A stretch of 64,000 nt of DNA from Magicicada septendecula (GCA_034769895.1 CM068367.1:1317347046-1317411045); one strand, 5' to 3'. Positions 33,900 through 46,519 are shown, numbered from the stretch's first letter. The notes: generated by a model not told the origin, from the sequence alone. Translations and numbers: made by a program.

Positions 33900-34557
33900 A
33901 AAAGTAAATTAAATGCATTACAGTTATTTAAGGAACAGGACTAGATAAAGTGCATAAATGTCCATTACAACAATCTCATCATTTACATGAGATGTGTAGT
34001 GAAGTTAAAATCACATTAATAAAAAGTATAATATAGCTTATCAACATCAACCACTCTATAGGTTATAACTCAATATAATTAAATACGATTTCACTAACTA
34101 CTCGGAACATAAAGTTTTTTTGAGTAAAAACATAAAGTTTACCAACCGATTTTAGTTACAAGTTGGTGACTAGTATAATATATAATTTATTAGCATATAA
34201 TCTGTATTCTATATCTGCATATCACACGAGAATAAATGTAACAGCAGGATGAATTATTTCCTTTATTAAAAACAGCTTCGTCTCTTTGCGCAGAATGAAG
34301 TATACAGGACGAAAAAGTGGCTCGTACTACAGTATATACTTATATTTCCTACTCGAAATATGCTTGATGCTACCTGTTCCTAAAATACTAGGTGTTCCTA
34401 AAATATTAGGTGTTACTAAAATATTACTGTTACTCTGGAACGCGTTGTTCCTTGTGTATCGGTCATACGACTAGTATTTGAAATACCTATTATTTTAAAT
34501 AACGCGTTACTGGCTGTTCCTTGCGTTCCAGCGATATTTTTGTACGCCTAGTATTTG

Positions 34558-36898
34558 CAGTGGCGGCTTGCCCATAAGGGCTCTCGGGCGCAGCCCTCCC
34601 AATAAAATAAAAAGTAATAATTAATTATTAATTTTTCACTAAATCAATTAAAAAAGTTCCTATACGCATCAAAACAATAATACAACGGAAAACATTTGAC
34701 GTTTAAAGTCCAGAGTTGAGTTGCGGGCGTTGGCCATAGAGCCCAAAGCTACTATGTGCAGTGTAAATGGAAAATACAGCATACAGCTCTAACCGTGCAG
34801 TGACGTCAATCAACTGTGTTCTTACGGACATGCTGGGACTCCATCCTTGGCCACGCATGCGCAAATCATCTCAGCCAGCGCCAGCGGCCAGCAGTGTAGC
34901 AGTTATTGGCACTCCTTGTTTGCAAACAGTTATTGTGTTTAGTGTGTGATTAATGTGTGTCATAATGAATAACACGATTCTAACTTTGTAATTACGAATG
35001 ATGTAAGTAAAATTATTACGAAATTACTCAAACTAAATATATTGCTATTGAAGCCGATGAAACAACTGACTGTGCTACATTGTCTCAGCTAGTGTTTGTT
35101 GTCAGATACGAGTTAAATGGGGTTGTAAATGAAAGATTTGTTAGTTTTGTAGTACCCAAAGGTCATGATGCAGCATCTGTTAGTGAAGCAATTTTTAACG
35201 AGCTGGAAAAGCTAAAAATTGACAAAACACCTGAAAGAGTGATTGCTCAAAGCTACGATGGCACTTCTGTCATGAGTGGCCAGCACACAGGTGTGCAGGC
35301 AAGAGTCAAAGCTGTGTACAAAAATGCACATTTCGTACACTGCTACGCACATCAACAAAATTTGATCATTGAAAGCTGCGCAACACAAAATAAACAGATA
35401 AAAATATTTTTCAGTAATGTTGAAGCATTTTCATCCTTTTTTTCACAATCGACTACAAGAACAGCAGTACTTGACGACATTATGAAAAAACGAATACCAA
35501 AGAGCTCTGCCACTCGTTGGAACTTCATGTCTAGAACTGTCAGCACATTATTTAAGTATAAAAATGAAACAGAAGAATGCTTAAATAAAATATTAGACGA
35601 CGACAGCAATGATTATACAACTGTAAACAAAGCAGTTGGTTTAAGCAACCTTCTTAAAGACAACGATTTCATTTTCTGGGTAACATTTTTTAATAAAATA
35701 ATGCCCCATTGTGATATTTTGTACAACGAGCTTCAGAACAAGACAATCGACTGCATCAAGGCCTTAAAATATATAGGCGAATTTAAGTCTATAATCCAAA
35801 AAATAAGAAACTTGCCTGAGGTTGACCAGCCCAGTTCTAGCGAACTTGATGGAACTGAAAATGATTTATCTTGTTCAGGCCCCCAGTAGAAAACGTGGCC
35901 GATTTGATGATAGAAGACACATTGTGGCAAAAGAAGTGTGTGATGTTATCATGACTGGAATTGACAATCGCTTTAATTTCTTAGATCATTTGTCGGTAGC
36001 CAAGTTATTTCAGCCAAGTTTGTTTCCTGAGTTCAAAAATAAATTTCCTGAAAATGAATTAGAAATTGCTGTAAATTTATTCCAGTTGAATAAAATAGAA
36101 CTGAAACAAGAGTTGGTAGTAATATACAGTAGAAGTGATTTTTCTGAGGCAACAGGCTCATTACGGTTGCTTAATTTTATTTATGATAATAATCTGAGAG
36201 ATGTGCTCCCCGAATCAGTGAAATTACTTCAGATCATCTGCACAATCCCAATGACCACTGCAGAAAGTGAAAGATGTTTTTCAACTTTAAAGCGAATAAA
36301 GACTTTTACCAGGAGCACAATGAAAGAAGGTAGACTCAGTGCACTCGCCATGTGTTCAATTGAAAAGAAATTATTATCTACCCCCAATTTCAATGAACGT
36401 GTGATCAACCACTTCGCTGCACAGAAGGAGAGGAGGATGGACTTCTGCTACAAACAATATAACTAAAGGTATGAATTTTCAGTCGTAGATTAATTTATTT
36501 TTGATATTAAATTTGACTAAGTATATTTAAAGTGGTAGAAGATTAATACCTTGTTACTTAATACAACTTCCTCCTGAATTCTGATGCTTGGTCTAATTTT
36601 AAAAATATAGCTTTCACATTTGCCCTGTGGTATGTAGCTATGTACTTCTGTTCTATAAAATATTTTGAATTTCCACTCTTATTATTCACATATCTTAAAA
36701 ATAAAATACTTACAGTAAAATCAAATGTTATAAGTAGACTAATTTTGACAATTTTATAAATTTATAAAAATACATACAAGAAAGTGAATGAGTGTGTGTA
36801 TCTGTGTGTGCGCGTTCGCGTGCGTGTGTGTTTGTGTAGAGATAGTTACGACCTTATGAAAGAGCCCCTCCCATGTTCATAACGACGAGCCGCCACTG
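34558..36898 (+). mobile_element. hAT element (ZMYM1-like transposase), 2341 bp
   Basis: Ends CAGTGGCGGCT (34558) and AGCCGCCACTG (36898) are inverted copies. The 8-bp duplication AGTATTTG flanks both (34550-34557, 36899-36906), as for hAT. The paralogous sequence in element A (near 32648) has a single AGTATTTG followed by GCCTTGGTTTACG, which is the empty site. It carries one transposase, truncated at its N-terminus and frame-shifted, so it is an internally deleted, inactive copy. Confidence 0.92.
35035..36466 (+). pseudogene. hAT transposase, 5'-truncated and frame-shifted
   Basis: Similarity starts near 35035 with IAIEADETTD (first catalytic Asp), continues through SYDGTSVMSGQHTGVQA, HCYAHQQNLIIE and SATRWNF, and runs in one frame to 35889. 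A frame change near 35880 leads into the second open part (to 36466), with AKEVCDVIMTG, ESERCFSTLKRIKTF and ERRMDFCYKQYN, the C-terminal dimerisation domain. The usual N-terminal zinc-finger part is absent; only about 480 bp lie between the left end and the first similarity. The product would have cut and moved the element. The same family as the relic at 465-1530. Confidence 0.85.
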
Positions 36899-37162
36899 AG
36901 TATTTGGCCTTGGTTTACGTGATCTTGCGTACTTTTTGTGTGTGTGTGTGTCTGTGTAGGTGCGTAGGGGGTGTGTCTCGACTCGGAACAGCGAGGGCGG
37001 CGTGTCTCGACTCGGAACAGCGTCGCCGCGAATAACAGGTATTTCAACTTTTCAGTCACTGTTACATCCGTTCCACAAGAATATCGTTCCAAAATACCTA
37101 TTACAGGTATATCGGCCCACCTCTAATACAAATGCCAGTTGGCCAACAACGTTTCAATTAGA

Positions 37163-37455
37163 ATGGATTTTGACGAAACAGCTGTTGTGTGTGCTTTATT
37201 ATTAAAATTTCGTGAACGAAAACGGAAAAGAAAGTACTAGGTTCATACCATTTACAGTGAAAGGCATTTAAAAGGTCAATTTTATGTTTTGTTCAACGAT
37301 TTAAGGCAAAATCCAGAGAAATTCTTTAAATACTCCAGAATGAGTGTAGATAGTTTTGACGAATTGTGTGAATTAATGCGGCCTACAATTACCTATCAAG
37401 ATACGAACTGGGGGTTAGCTGTACCACCAGAGGAACGTCTTATGGTCACAGTGAG
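37163..37455 (+). pseudogene. Harbinger transposase, first exon
   Basis: The ATG at 37163 (GAATGGATT) opens a basic N-terminus (LLKFRERKRKRK) followed by the Harbinger hallmark block YSERHLKGQFYVLF, FFKYSRMSVDSFDELCELMRP and NWGLAVPPEERLMVTVR. Codon 26 is TAG just before VHTIY, where relatives have Trp, so the copy is prematurely stopped. The exon ends at GTGAG|GTAAAA; the remaining AG joins G at 59663 to restore Arg followed by YLATGN. The intron was about 1.25 kb before gypsy-2 inserted and is now over 22 kb. Confidence 0.85.
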
Positions 37456-37764
37456 GTAAAAATTGAAACACTTTATTAAAAAAAAGTAATGCAGTAATGC
37501 AAACACTGTGATGCAATATTTTGACAGGGTTAGGTATTTTTAATTAAATATAGATTGTATTGGTTAATAACAACTATTTATTAGGATATTTTAACATATG
37601 AAATTAAAAGAAATACTACTATAAATAGCTGCAGTATAAAAAAGTATCTATCAATAAGTAAATGCTTATCTATCAATAAGTAAATGCTTATCTATCAAGC
37701 TAGTAAATATACGTCATTATACACTGTAAATGAAATTATAAGCAACTTGAGTTAAACAAAACTT

Positions 37765-38308
37765 TTAAGGAATGTCTTTAGTAAGGTCCTGATAGCCTAT
37801 CTGTGTTGTTTCTTTATTAAACGAAGAATAATATGACCTGACAGATTGACCAGACACAATGCTCGCCGGAGAGCATGCAGGATCTCCCCGTTGATCTACT
37901 TGTGGTGTTCCACATGTCGATGGTATGCCGGAAGTGTCAGAATTAATGGAGTGAGGCTGTGGAATTTGAGGTTGTGTAAGAGGAACTGCGTTTATTGGAG
38001 TGTAGTTGGGACAGGGAGTGTTCTGAGATGGAGCGTGGAAATATTGGTGGGTAGAGGGAAATTGTTGGGGGTGGAAAGACGGTGCCGGAGGTGGTCGACT
38101 AAAAGACTGATTTGGAAACTTATATCGCTGCAATATGTTTAAAATTTCAATTGTTGCCTGTAATTTGTTACCTTCTGGCAATGCTTGTAATGTCGGGATC
38201 AATGATAGAGCAAAATTCGTTTCTGCATCAACAGTAGTAACATTTCTGTTTTCTGTAAGCTGTTTCTCATAATTTTTTTTCTTTTCCTTTTGTTTTTTTT
38301 TATAGTAC
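37765..38308 (-). pseudogene. MADF-type Harbinger protein, C-terminal part
   Basis: The minus strand encodes a Lys-rich stretch (near 38270-38308), then FALSLIPTLQALPEGNKLQA and TIEILNILQRY, a short helical motif like the BESS-type C-terminus of MADF proteins, followed by a Pro/Ser-rich tail to 37765. It is cut from the rest of its gene by the gypsy-2 insertion at 38308/59270; the upstream part is at 59311-59528 and 61234-61422. In Harbinger elements this second protein helps the transposase enter the nucleus and bind the ends (family knowledge). Confidence 0.65.
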
Positions 38309-39644
38309 TATTACATCTCCACGTTATAATATCGGGAACCTGGTTAATCGGCTCAGGTCAATTAAACAGGCTGCCATAATATTAACAAACTCGTAATTAA
38401 CTGAAATATAAACAAACGCTAAATAGGATCCTGTGAATTCAGGGATTTAGACAGGGGTTTGTAGATTTATTCACTCACCTTTTTGGAACATGACATCTCT
38501 TTATTACATACTGGTTTTAACATCATAGTAGAAAATTAGTAATGTGTATACTAAAGACAAAAATATTTGCACATTACGTACAATTGAAATTAGTGTAAGT
38601 CATGGGTGCACATAACTTGTACTGCTCTCGGATCCGAGTGGTTTGTTCCTGTATATGATATTACAAATAATAATCTTTATTTTGTGCCATCTGAAGAATG
38701 GGCTTATTTGACTTTAGAGTGTTATACTCATTAAATTTAACACATCTTAATACATATCATGAAATTACAATGTTATGGTAATTAGGTCAGTCTTTTGTGT
38801 TTTATTTTACTCTTATTTTTGTTATTTAAGTGTCTTGATATTTTAGTTTAAGTTAAGTTCTGAACCACGGAAGTAGAACTTCCGTGTCACCTGTGTGTAA
38901 CATGTCCTCGGCGAATCGGCGCTTTCTGTCTGTTGTGCAGGGTGTCTGGGAGATCTTCTGTCTATCGTGTGTTGGTGAAGTATGGTGTCATTTTTTAAAG
39001 ATGAGTAATCTGTCTCTTCTGTAGATTCTTGTGGTCCTTGTCTTTTGGTGGTAACTTTCTCTGGTGTTCACATTGTTGTACCGCACATACTGCTTATGGT
39101 TAACAGTTACATTCTAAAAGTTTAACATCACATTTAGGTGATGTTACTGAATTATAGAGATGTCATCGTCGCACACTCAAGTCATTTACAACATTCACTT
39201 CATTCTGCAATTGCACAAGCTTTACCTAGTCTACATGTTTTATATTGTCAACATAACTTTCTGTACGCTGTATCAGCAGCGGAGTCTCTGAGTCAACTGA
39301 ACTAACTATAGGGGTAATGGGGCTGTCCGCGCGCGGGTAGTTTCTCAACGCGAAAAGTAGTTCTCGATTATTATTAATTATTTTCCTTTAATTTGCTTAC
39401 AAATGTAATTGCATCTCTCTATACTTTTATTACTCTTTTATGTAACGTGAGGTCGTTATAGATATATTGGGTTTCTTACATCTAATTTTATTAACTGATA
39501 CATTGGCAAATCGGCATGTTACTACCAGTTTGGGGCATGGAGAAAGGGTTCATCAGTACCTTATTAAATTCTTTTAGTATTATAATTTAAAATATATATA
39601 TATATTTTTTTTATTGTGGGATTTAGGCATCTTAAATCGTCACA
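38309..39644 (-). repeat. gypsy-2 3' LTR (1336 bp)
   Basis: Bases 38309-38673 match 45355-45719, and the remainder matches 58289-59269, showing that the 5' LTR was once contiguous. The purine tract AAGTGGAGGAGTA (minus sense) adjoins it at 39645-39657. Confidence 0.9.
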
Positions 39645-40248
39645 TACTCCTCCACTTAAAGAAGACACAGGGTCAGGGACCGATGTGTTTTCAATGGGGA
39701 AATAGATTGGAATTGCACTGGCAGTTAGCTCGGAATTTCCGTGTGAAATTCCTTTCTCTCTTTAAGCAATTTCCCCGTGAGGTACATGAATCACTCTCAA
39801 TTTACTATTTACTATTAACAAGAGATATAATATCATATTAAGTTTTAATACTTAAAATACATAAAAATCAAAGTTCATAAAATATATATAATACACAAAA
39901 TTCATCTTAATTCTACTACTTAAGACTACTACCGGTTTTTTCTGTTTAGTTTTTTGCTACTCTTTTCGTGGAGTTACTCTTCACAGAGTATGTTTCACAT
40001 CCTTACTGTGTTTTCTTTTCTCTTTCAAGGGTATCGTTGAATCGTAGTTGACGAATCATTTTATTAAAGTATTGGTAAAGTACTTGTAATGTAACGTTAC
40101 TTATATTTTGTGTCAGCTGACTTCTCACTTTGCTTATTCTTTGTCGATGAACAGGATCTAAGGTTGATCAGGCCTCATTCCTATTTATACGATTTGGTAA
40201 TTAAGTAGTGACTCAATTACAATGTAGCAAATATACGTCTTAATACAT

Positions 40249-43136
40249 CTATCCTTTTCTACTTCGTTTCTTTTCTTGCTCACTAGCATGTTTATTTCTG
40301 TGATAATATTTTATCTGGGAAACATGACTTCTACGTACATAATTATTCGTAGTGGGTTCATACAGTGCTACGGTTACGGGAGTTAAGTATCTGTAAATTT
40401 TGTAAGGGCCACACCATCGGTAAGATAAGTTGGAGGTGGTCTTATCAACTGCACTACTCGTCGGGTGAGTTTTGTACATCACTAAGTCTCCGACTTGTTA
40501 CTTTATTTCTTTACTATCCCGCTTGTGATATTTTCGCGATTTTCTTAAATTCACTCATAAGTTAGCGCGAGCTTCGTTCCATATCTTTTTTATATTTTTA
40601 CCACTGATTTCGCGGGGTAGCAATTCATGTATTTTCCACTTGGTGGATAATGGGTGATTTGGTTTATATTTATATAACAAATCAAAGGGTGTCGTGGGAG
40701 TCTCCGAGATTAATTTACCTATGTGGCTGTTTCTCGCTGGCGTGCTCAATGCACACAACTTACACTGTTTTACGAATTTAGCTATCTTGCTGTTCATATT
40801 TTCCCAATGATATTCTTTTCGAATACGATATATAGTTTTATTTATTCCCATATGTGCTCCAATGGTGGATGAGTGGTAGTATTCCATAAGCATTGGTTTA
40901 ATAATATCTGGGGCAATTATTCTCAAGGATTTTCTATTAGCTACTTTGTAACATAATACTCTCTTACTCAATATATATTTCTCTGAATTATTTCCTTAAT
41001 CTAACTGTTCTATTATTTTATTTAAATACGGGTCTTGTTGTTGATACTGAGCTATTTCAGTAAATGCCAGTGGGAATGCAGTAATTAGAGTATTGGTTAT
41101 CGATGTTTCACCACTTTCCTTATTTTCGGATATTTTATTAGGCGGCTGGAACATACGGGACAGCGTATCGGCAACTACATTTTGGGTGCCATGAATGTGT
41201 TGTACCTTAAACTTGTAACAATTTAATCTCAATACCCATCTTCCGATACGACCTAACTGTTTTGGGTGATTTAATAACCAAGATAAGGCTTGATTATCAG
41301 TTTCTAACAGAAATTCTTTATGTTCTAAATGGGTTTGAATTTCTCAGATGCGAATACTACAGCTAAACATTCCAATTCGTATGCGGAGAATTTCTTTTCC
41401 TGGTCGGTTAGAGTTCGCGAGGCATAACTGATCGATAATCTAGAATTATCTACTTCCTGATATATTTCTGCTCCTAGTGCTACACTTTAACTGTCAGTCT
41501 GTACTACAAATGGTTTAGTGAAATCTGCTAATTGCAATACTGGGGGTGATATGCCTCTTTCAGTGTTTCAAATGCAGATTGGTGTTGTGGAGTCCATTCA
41601 GATTTCGCTCCTTTTTTTCTTAACGCGTTCAATGGTGCTGCTATATCAGCTAGGTGAGGGCCATACTTGTGGAAGTAATTTATCATTCCCAAAAATCGGG
41701 CTATCCTTTCGTATCCCGTGGTGGTAAAAATTCTCTGATAGCACGAGTGCGTTCTGGGTCTATGCTTACCTTTCCGTCGGCCTTTACTATGTGACCTAAA
41801 AATGAAAATTGTTTAACAGCAAAATTTACTTTACTCGGGTTTACTGTTAATCCGGCTTTCTTTAATCGTGATAATACTTCACGTAAATGATGCAGATGTT
41901 GATCCATAGATTCGCTGTAGATTACTATGTCATCTAGGTAGTGATATACAAATTTAAATTTTACGTCTTAGAATATTTTCTCTAACAATCGGCTACATAC
42001 AGAACTTCCTTGGGATATTCCAAAGGGTACTCTAGTAAATTGGTACAGATTGAATGGGACGGCGAATGCGGTTAGGCGTTTGGATTCTTCCGATAGCGGT
42101 ATTTGATGAAATGCCTGATTGAGGTCCATTTTGGTGAAAACTTCAGCTTTTGTAAAGTAATGGAAGGCGCTGTGGATGTCGGGGAGTGGTATGGACTCGA
42201 ATTCTATTCTTTTATTTAATTGTCTATAGTCCACAACTAATCTATGTTTATCGGTGCCTTTAGGTACTAAAAACGCAGGTGATGAATACGGTGAAGTGGA
42301 AGGTTCTATGACTTGTTGTTCTAAAAATTTATTGATTTGATTTCTCATTATTTCCATTTTTGGTGGTGATAATTTGTATGGGTGCAGTCGTATTACTTTG
42401 TTGTCACTCAGGTTGATCTTGTACTCTATAAGATTCGTTAATCCTAACTTTGGGGTGAGGACGATGGAAAATTCTTTTAGTAGTTTTTGTATTTTCAGTC
42501 TATCTTTACTTTCTAAATGATCTAATGCAGACTCGTGGTGTTCTAGGTGCGCTGCAGAAGTTTCCATATCTCCACGGCTGTTTATTTCATAATCAAAATT
42601 ATATTTTCAGGTATGGTCGAATCTAAAATAATACTGCTTATCGTACATGTCAAGAATTATACCCGTTTTACTGATAAAGGCCGCTCCTAATATTAAGTTT
42701 GGTCCTAATCCGTCATATACTAACACTGGAAAATACCATGTTAAATTTTTAATTTTTAGTTTAATCGTAATGCTGAGTTTTATGATAAGTTTTGTTTGTT
42801 AGCGGTAGCGCATTTTATGTTCACCGGTTGACTACGTTTAACAAGATTGTGTTTAGCTAATGTATCTGCTAGCTGTTGGCTGATTAAGCTCCGTGTCAAT
42901 CCAGAATCAATTAATCCTAGTTTGGTAGTAACGCCAAGGTCTACTTGTATGTATGGTAATTGACACATACTGGACTTGCTTGTAGTAATTGAGTTGCATT
43001 TATCGATAAATCTCTCTACGTAGGGGTCTAATTTTTTTTTATTATTTTTTTTTGTTTCTTTTTGGTACTCCCGTGTTTTACCTATTTTCACGATGCTGCG
43101 GAAGACACAGGATTTCGAATCTCCCTGCCTTACATG
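40249..43136 (-). pseudogene. pol: gypsy-2 Pol, broken, integrase core missing
   Basis: The frame enters from a -1 slip at 43136-43142. The protease has LGLIDSGLTRSLIS (DSG rather than DTG). Reverse transcriptase is recognisable at 42567-41700 (VVDYRQLNKR, MDLNQAFHQIPL, PFGISQ, then FLGHIVKADG after a break near 41968). RNase H is decayed at about 41700-40996. The integrase HHCC module is at about 40860-40760 (HMGINKTIYRIR ... CKLCALS). It then passes straight to TPTTPFDLLYKYKPNHP, which normally lies behind the catalytic core, so the D,D,E core is deleted. A GPY/F-like end (YRWCGPYKIYRYL) closes it at 40482-40249. At least four frame breaks. Confidence 0.85.
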
Positions 43137-44579
43137 TTTTTTGAATAAGAGGGTTTTTGGTAGTGCTGTTTCTGTTTACAGTATCTACTGATGTGTCCTA
43201 ATTTCCCGCAGTTATAACATCTTTTTTCTCTACTGACGGTACCACTCGTATTCTGTTGAGGTTTCAGTTGATGATTCGGTTTAACTTGGTAGTGTGAAGT
43301 TTCAGGAATTCGAAATGGTCGCCTATCGCGGTGTGTTCTTGTATCTGATACCAGGGGTTGTGTTTCATTTCTACGTTGTGTTTGGGGGAGTAACGCACGT
43401 CGGTTCTGATCCGAATACCATACGTTGGATGAGTGGATACAGCATTGTTCTAATTCTGCGAACGTGTTTGGTTTATTGATAAGTGCTAAGCGAGATCTCT
43501 CTTCCGGGGATAATCCTACCAAGATTGTTTCTACTAACTGATGTTCGCTCCAGTTTACTTGCAGTAATAAGGAAGCTTCTCTTATTTCAGAGATATAGTG
43601 GGTGAGTCTCTCGTGAGCTCCTTGTACTCGAAGTACTGTGTTTCGTTTCAGCTCTTCGTAAATTCCCATTGGAATAAAATGTCTTATCAGAGTTGTATGG
43701 AGTTCTTCTACTGGATGTGGTGAACTTAATGACACCTGTACACGGTCCTTTAATGGTGGTCTACATTTGGGCAGAAGGAACAATATTTCGCGATCGCTTA
43801 GTTGCTGTAAGTCTTTTATTTGTAGCAGATATTTTATAAAATCTAATAGTTTGGTGATACTCAATCCATCCGTGTATGGGATTTCCGATAAAATTTTTTC
43901 TACGGGGTGAGTTATCTTTCCGTAGAGGTCCGCACTAAACTTTACGTGAGATGTTATTCTATGATGTCCCGATACTTGATTTGTCATCGCTGAGGGTGGT
44001 AACGCATAATTATTGATGAGATTGTGGTGGGCATTTGGAAGTGATGCTCCAGCTATCAGTAGGGTATTCACGTTTCTATTCAACAACTGATCATTACTCG
44101 GTTCTATCCTCGATACAGGGGGGGGATTCGAAATTCACGATAGTGGGTCGCTGTTCTAGGGTAGGTGATTCAACTGGGGAGATATATAATTTAGTCAGAG
44201 CTTCTTCAATTTCCTCCATTTTAAATGAGTCAGGCTTTCTACGTAATTCTCTTATTATTGTGGGTAATTGCAGTAATGCTTTGTCAGCAAATGTTTGCAC
44301 ATCAGGGGGAATTACAGTAACTCTGGGCCAGTTTAATAAATTATTTATCCGACGGGTTAAATGTTCTATTCTCTGGGTGGTATGTAAGATTATAGCGGGT
44401 GACTTCTCATCGTGCAGAGATTGTGATATTGAGGTCAGTTCCGTATACTTCGCATAACATTTTTCTCTTTCGCTATCGAGATCTATTTCGCTCGTTATGT
44501 TCACGTAAGGTAGCCCGTGCAACAGTGCTTCATAGCATAATTCATCTTTTAACAATAAATCTGGATTGAATTGAGCCAT
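43130..44579 (-). pseudogene. gag: gypsy-2 Gag, one homopolymer frameshift
   Basis: The start ATG is at 44579 (MAQFNPDLLLKDEL). The frame runs to 44094 and then resumes one frame over to 43130. The shift coincides with a run of eight G (44118-44125, plus strand), suggesting a homopolymer indel. The rest contains a Gag core (LLDFIKYLLQIKDL ... HPVEELHTTLIRHF) and one CCHC zinc knuckle, CYNCGKLGHISRYC, near the C-terminus. The end SKNM-stop overlaps the pol frame at a slippery heptamer. Confidence 0.85.
43136..43142 (-). promoter_or_regulatory. Predicted -1 ribosomal frameshift site between gag and pol
   Basis: In the gag frame the last codons are TCA AAA AAC ATG TAA, containing the heptamer A AAA AAC, the classical X XXY YYZ slippery form. 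Slipping back one base gives CAT GTA AGG CAG, exactly the frame of the protease domain downstream. No downstream pseudoknot was modelled. Confidence 0.75.
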
Positions 44580-45354
44580 GGTTCTTAAGATGCTAAATCT
44601 TATACACTACTTATTCTACTTATACTAAACACTCTATTTTCCTATCTTTAGGTTTAGTAAAATTTAAATACATGAGAGATATTTATAAATTGACGATACG
44701 AGAGAATCGAATCTCGCCTCAGAGAGAGAAGAGGAATTTTCACACAGATGTAATATATTTCAACCATATGTTGTTACTGGGCAAGGGGGGTCACACGCTT
44801 TGTATTAGACAATGGAGGTAGGCAGTGTATTGTCTAGCTCGACTTTGCAGCTTTTAACAATGGGATTGTTTCCTACAGACTGTAACACGTTATTTTCCTG
44901 TCTAAGATTGTCGTCAAACCGACAGGTTGGGGAATGACTTTTTGTACAGGAAAGAACCTGGGGTTACAACATTTAAATATGCTTACCTATATTATTTTGC
45001 GTTATAATGACTATAAAACTCTTTATCCTAATTTATAATTTTACTTACTTAATTACGAGTTCTTATTCTAAATTTTTTTGTTATAAAGTATTTTTATTTC
45101 TTATTATTAACCCTCAATAATTTACTGGTTAATAGGGGTTAATATCTGACCTTTTTATTTATTTGTATTTATTATCGTAGTTCCAAGTAGTCTTTATTAT
45201 TTTACTTCACGCAAAAGGGAGAGATTTTAAATTAACAGGGTAGTTAAACTATCAGAGTGAATAACTCTACAAGGTATTAAATGACAATAGCAGAAAAGCA
45301 AAAGCAAAACGGAGTACCGCATTTTATTTTGCTATTAAGCAGAGTCACGCATTT
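44580..45354 (-). other. gypsy-2 5' leader
   Basis: Non-coding leader between the 5' LTR and gag. No clear TGG primer-binding site adjoins the LTR edge at 45354, consistent with decay. A short self-complementary block CGAGAGAATCGAATCTCG lies near 44699-44716. Confidence 0.5.
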
Positions 45355-45719
45355 TATAACGTCTCCACGTTATAATATCGGGAACCGGGTTAATTGGCTC
45401 AGGTCAATTAAACAGGCTGCCATAATATTAACAAACTCATAATTAACTGAAATATAAACAAACGCTAAATAGGATCCCGTGAATTCAGGGATTTAGAAAG
45501 GGGTTTGTAGATTTATTCACTCACCTTTTTGGAACATGACATCTCTTTATTACATACTGGTTTTAATATCATAGTAGAAAATTAGTAATGTGTATACTAA
45601 AGACAAAAATATTTGCACATTACGTACAATTGAAATTAGTGTAAGTCATGGGTGCACATAACTTGTACTGCCCTCGGATCCGAGTGGTTTGTTCCTGTAT
45701 ATGATATTACAAATAATAA
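45355..45719 (-). repeat. gypsy-2 5' LTR, left part
   Basis: Matches 38309-38673. It is interrupted at 45719/45720 by the Helitron and continues at 58289. Confidence 0.9.
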
Positions 45720-46519
45720 TCTTTATATTAATATGTGAAGAGAAAACTTTGTACCCCTTTTTAAGCATATTGCGCGCACGGAGGAGTGTGAGATTTGGCA
45801 TAGTTAAAGTTTATATGGAGAAGGAGTGCAGAAAGCTAAAATTTATGTATAATATGTGTTACAAATACATTAAATAAAATAAAATAAAATAAAACATTCA
45901 TTTGCACTTGAAAATTCATTTAAACTTTTTCAAACAATGGTAATTGTTAAAAATAAAATAATTTTGTTGCCAGGCAATAAAATTATAATTTTTTCATTTT
46001 AGTGTACGTTCATACTGCAATGTCAAACACATAATAGTCTGTCGTTTGTTTACGTTCATACTGCCAATGTCAAACACATAATAGTCTGTGGTCAAACAGT
46101 CGCACAGAGTAGAGATTGTCGCCAAAGAATTTTAAAATGTTGCCAACAAATAATTACTGACAGATTGACTGAATGAGCTGTGAATTTTGTGTGATTTCAA
46201 ATGTTCCTTTTTCAATAGTCTGTGGAGTGTATGTCAAGGCAAAAAAGCGTTTATTTTATATTTTGTATATTAGATATCTGTGTTTTATATATTAATGTGC
46301 AGTTGAAAGTGAAATACAGCTTGCTTAATATATACCTGTTGCAAAAGGAAAATTTTGTAGCAGCAATTTGAATTGACTTACTCTCGCCTAATTATTATTG
46401 GTGGTTTCAAAAAAGTGAGTACATTTTATTGTTTTTAAATTAAACCCTGTCTAATCTTAGTTTCAGTAATTTCATTACATGTTTTTTTTTACATTCAGAT
46501 ATTCGCACCTACTTCCATT

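Larger units (their letters stand above)
32955..37125. mobile_element. hAT-like non-autonomous element B
   Basis: Ends TAGAGGTGGGC (32955) and GCCCACCTCTA (37125) are inverted copies, flanked by the 8-bp duplication ATACAAAT (32947-32954 and 37126-37133). Both ends carry subterminal GGTATTTTGGAACG-like repeats. It contains a fold-back insertion (33661-33899) and a complete hAT copy (34558-36898); its own sequence is about 1.6 kb. No transposase of its own. It is inserted in the Harbinger 5' region, about 37 bp upstream of the transposase ATG. Confidence 0.85.
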
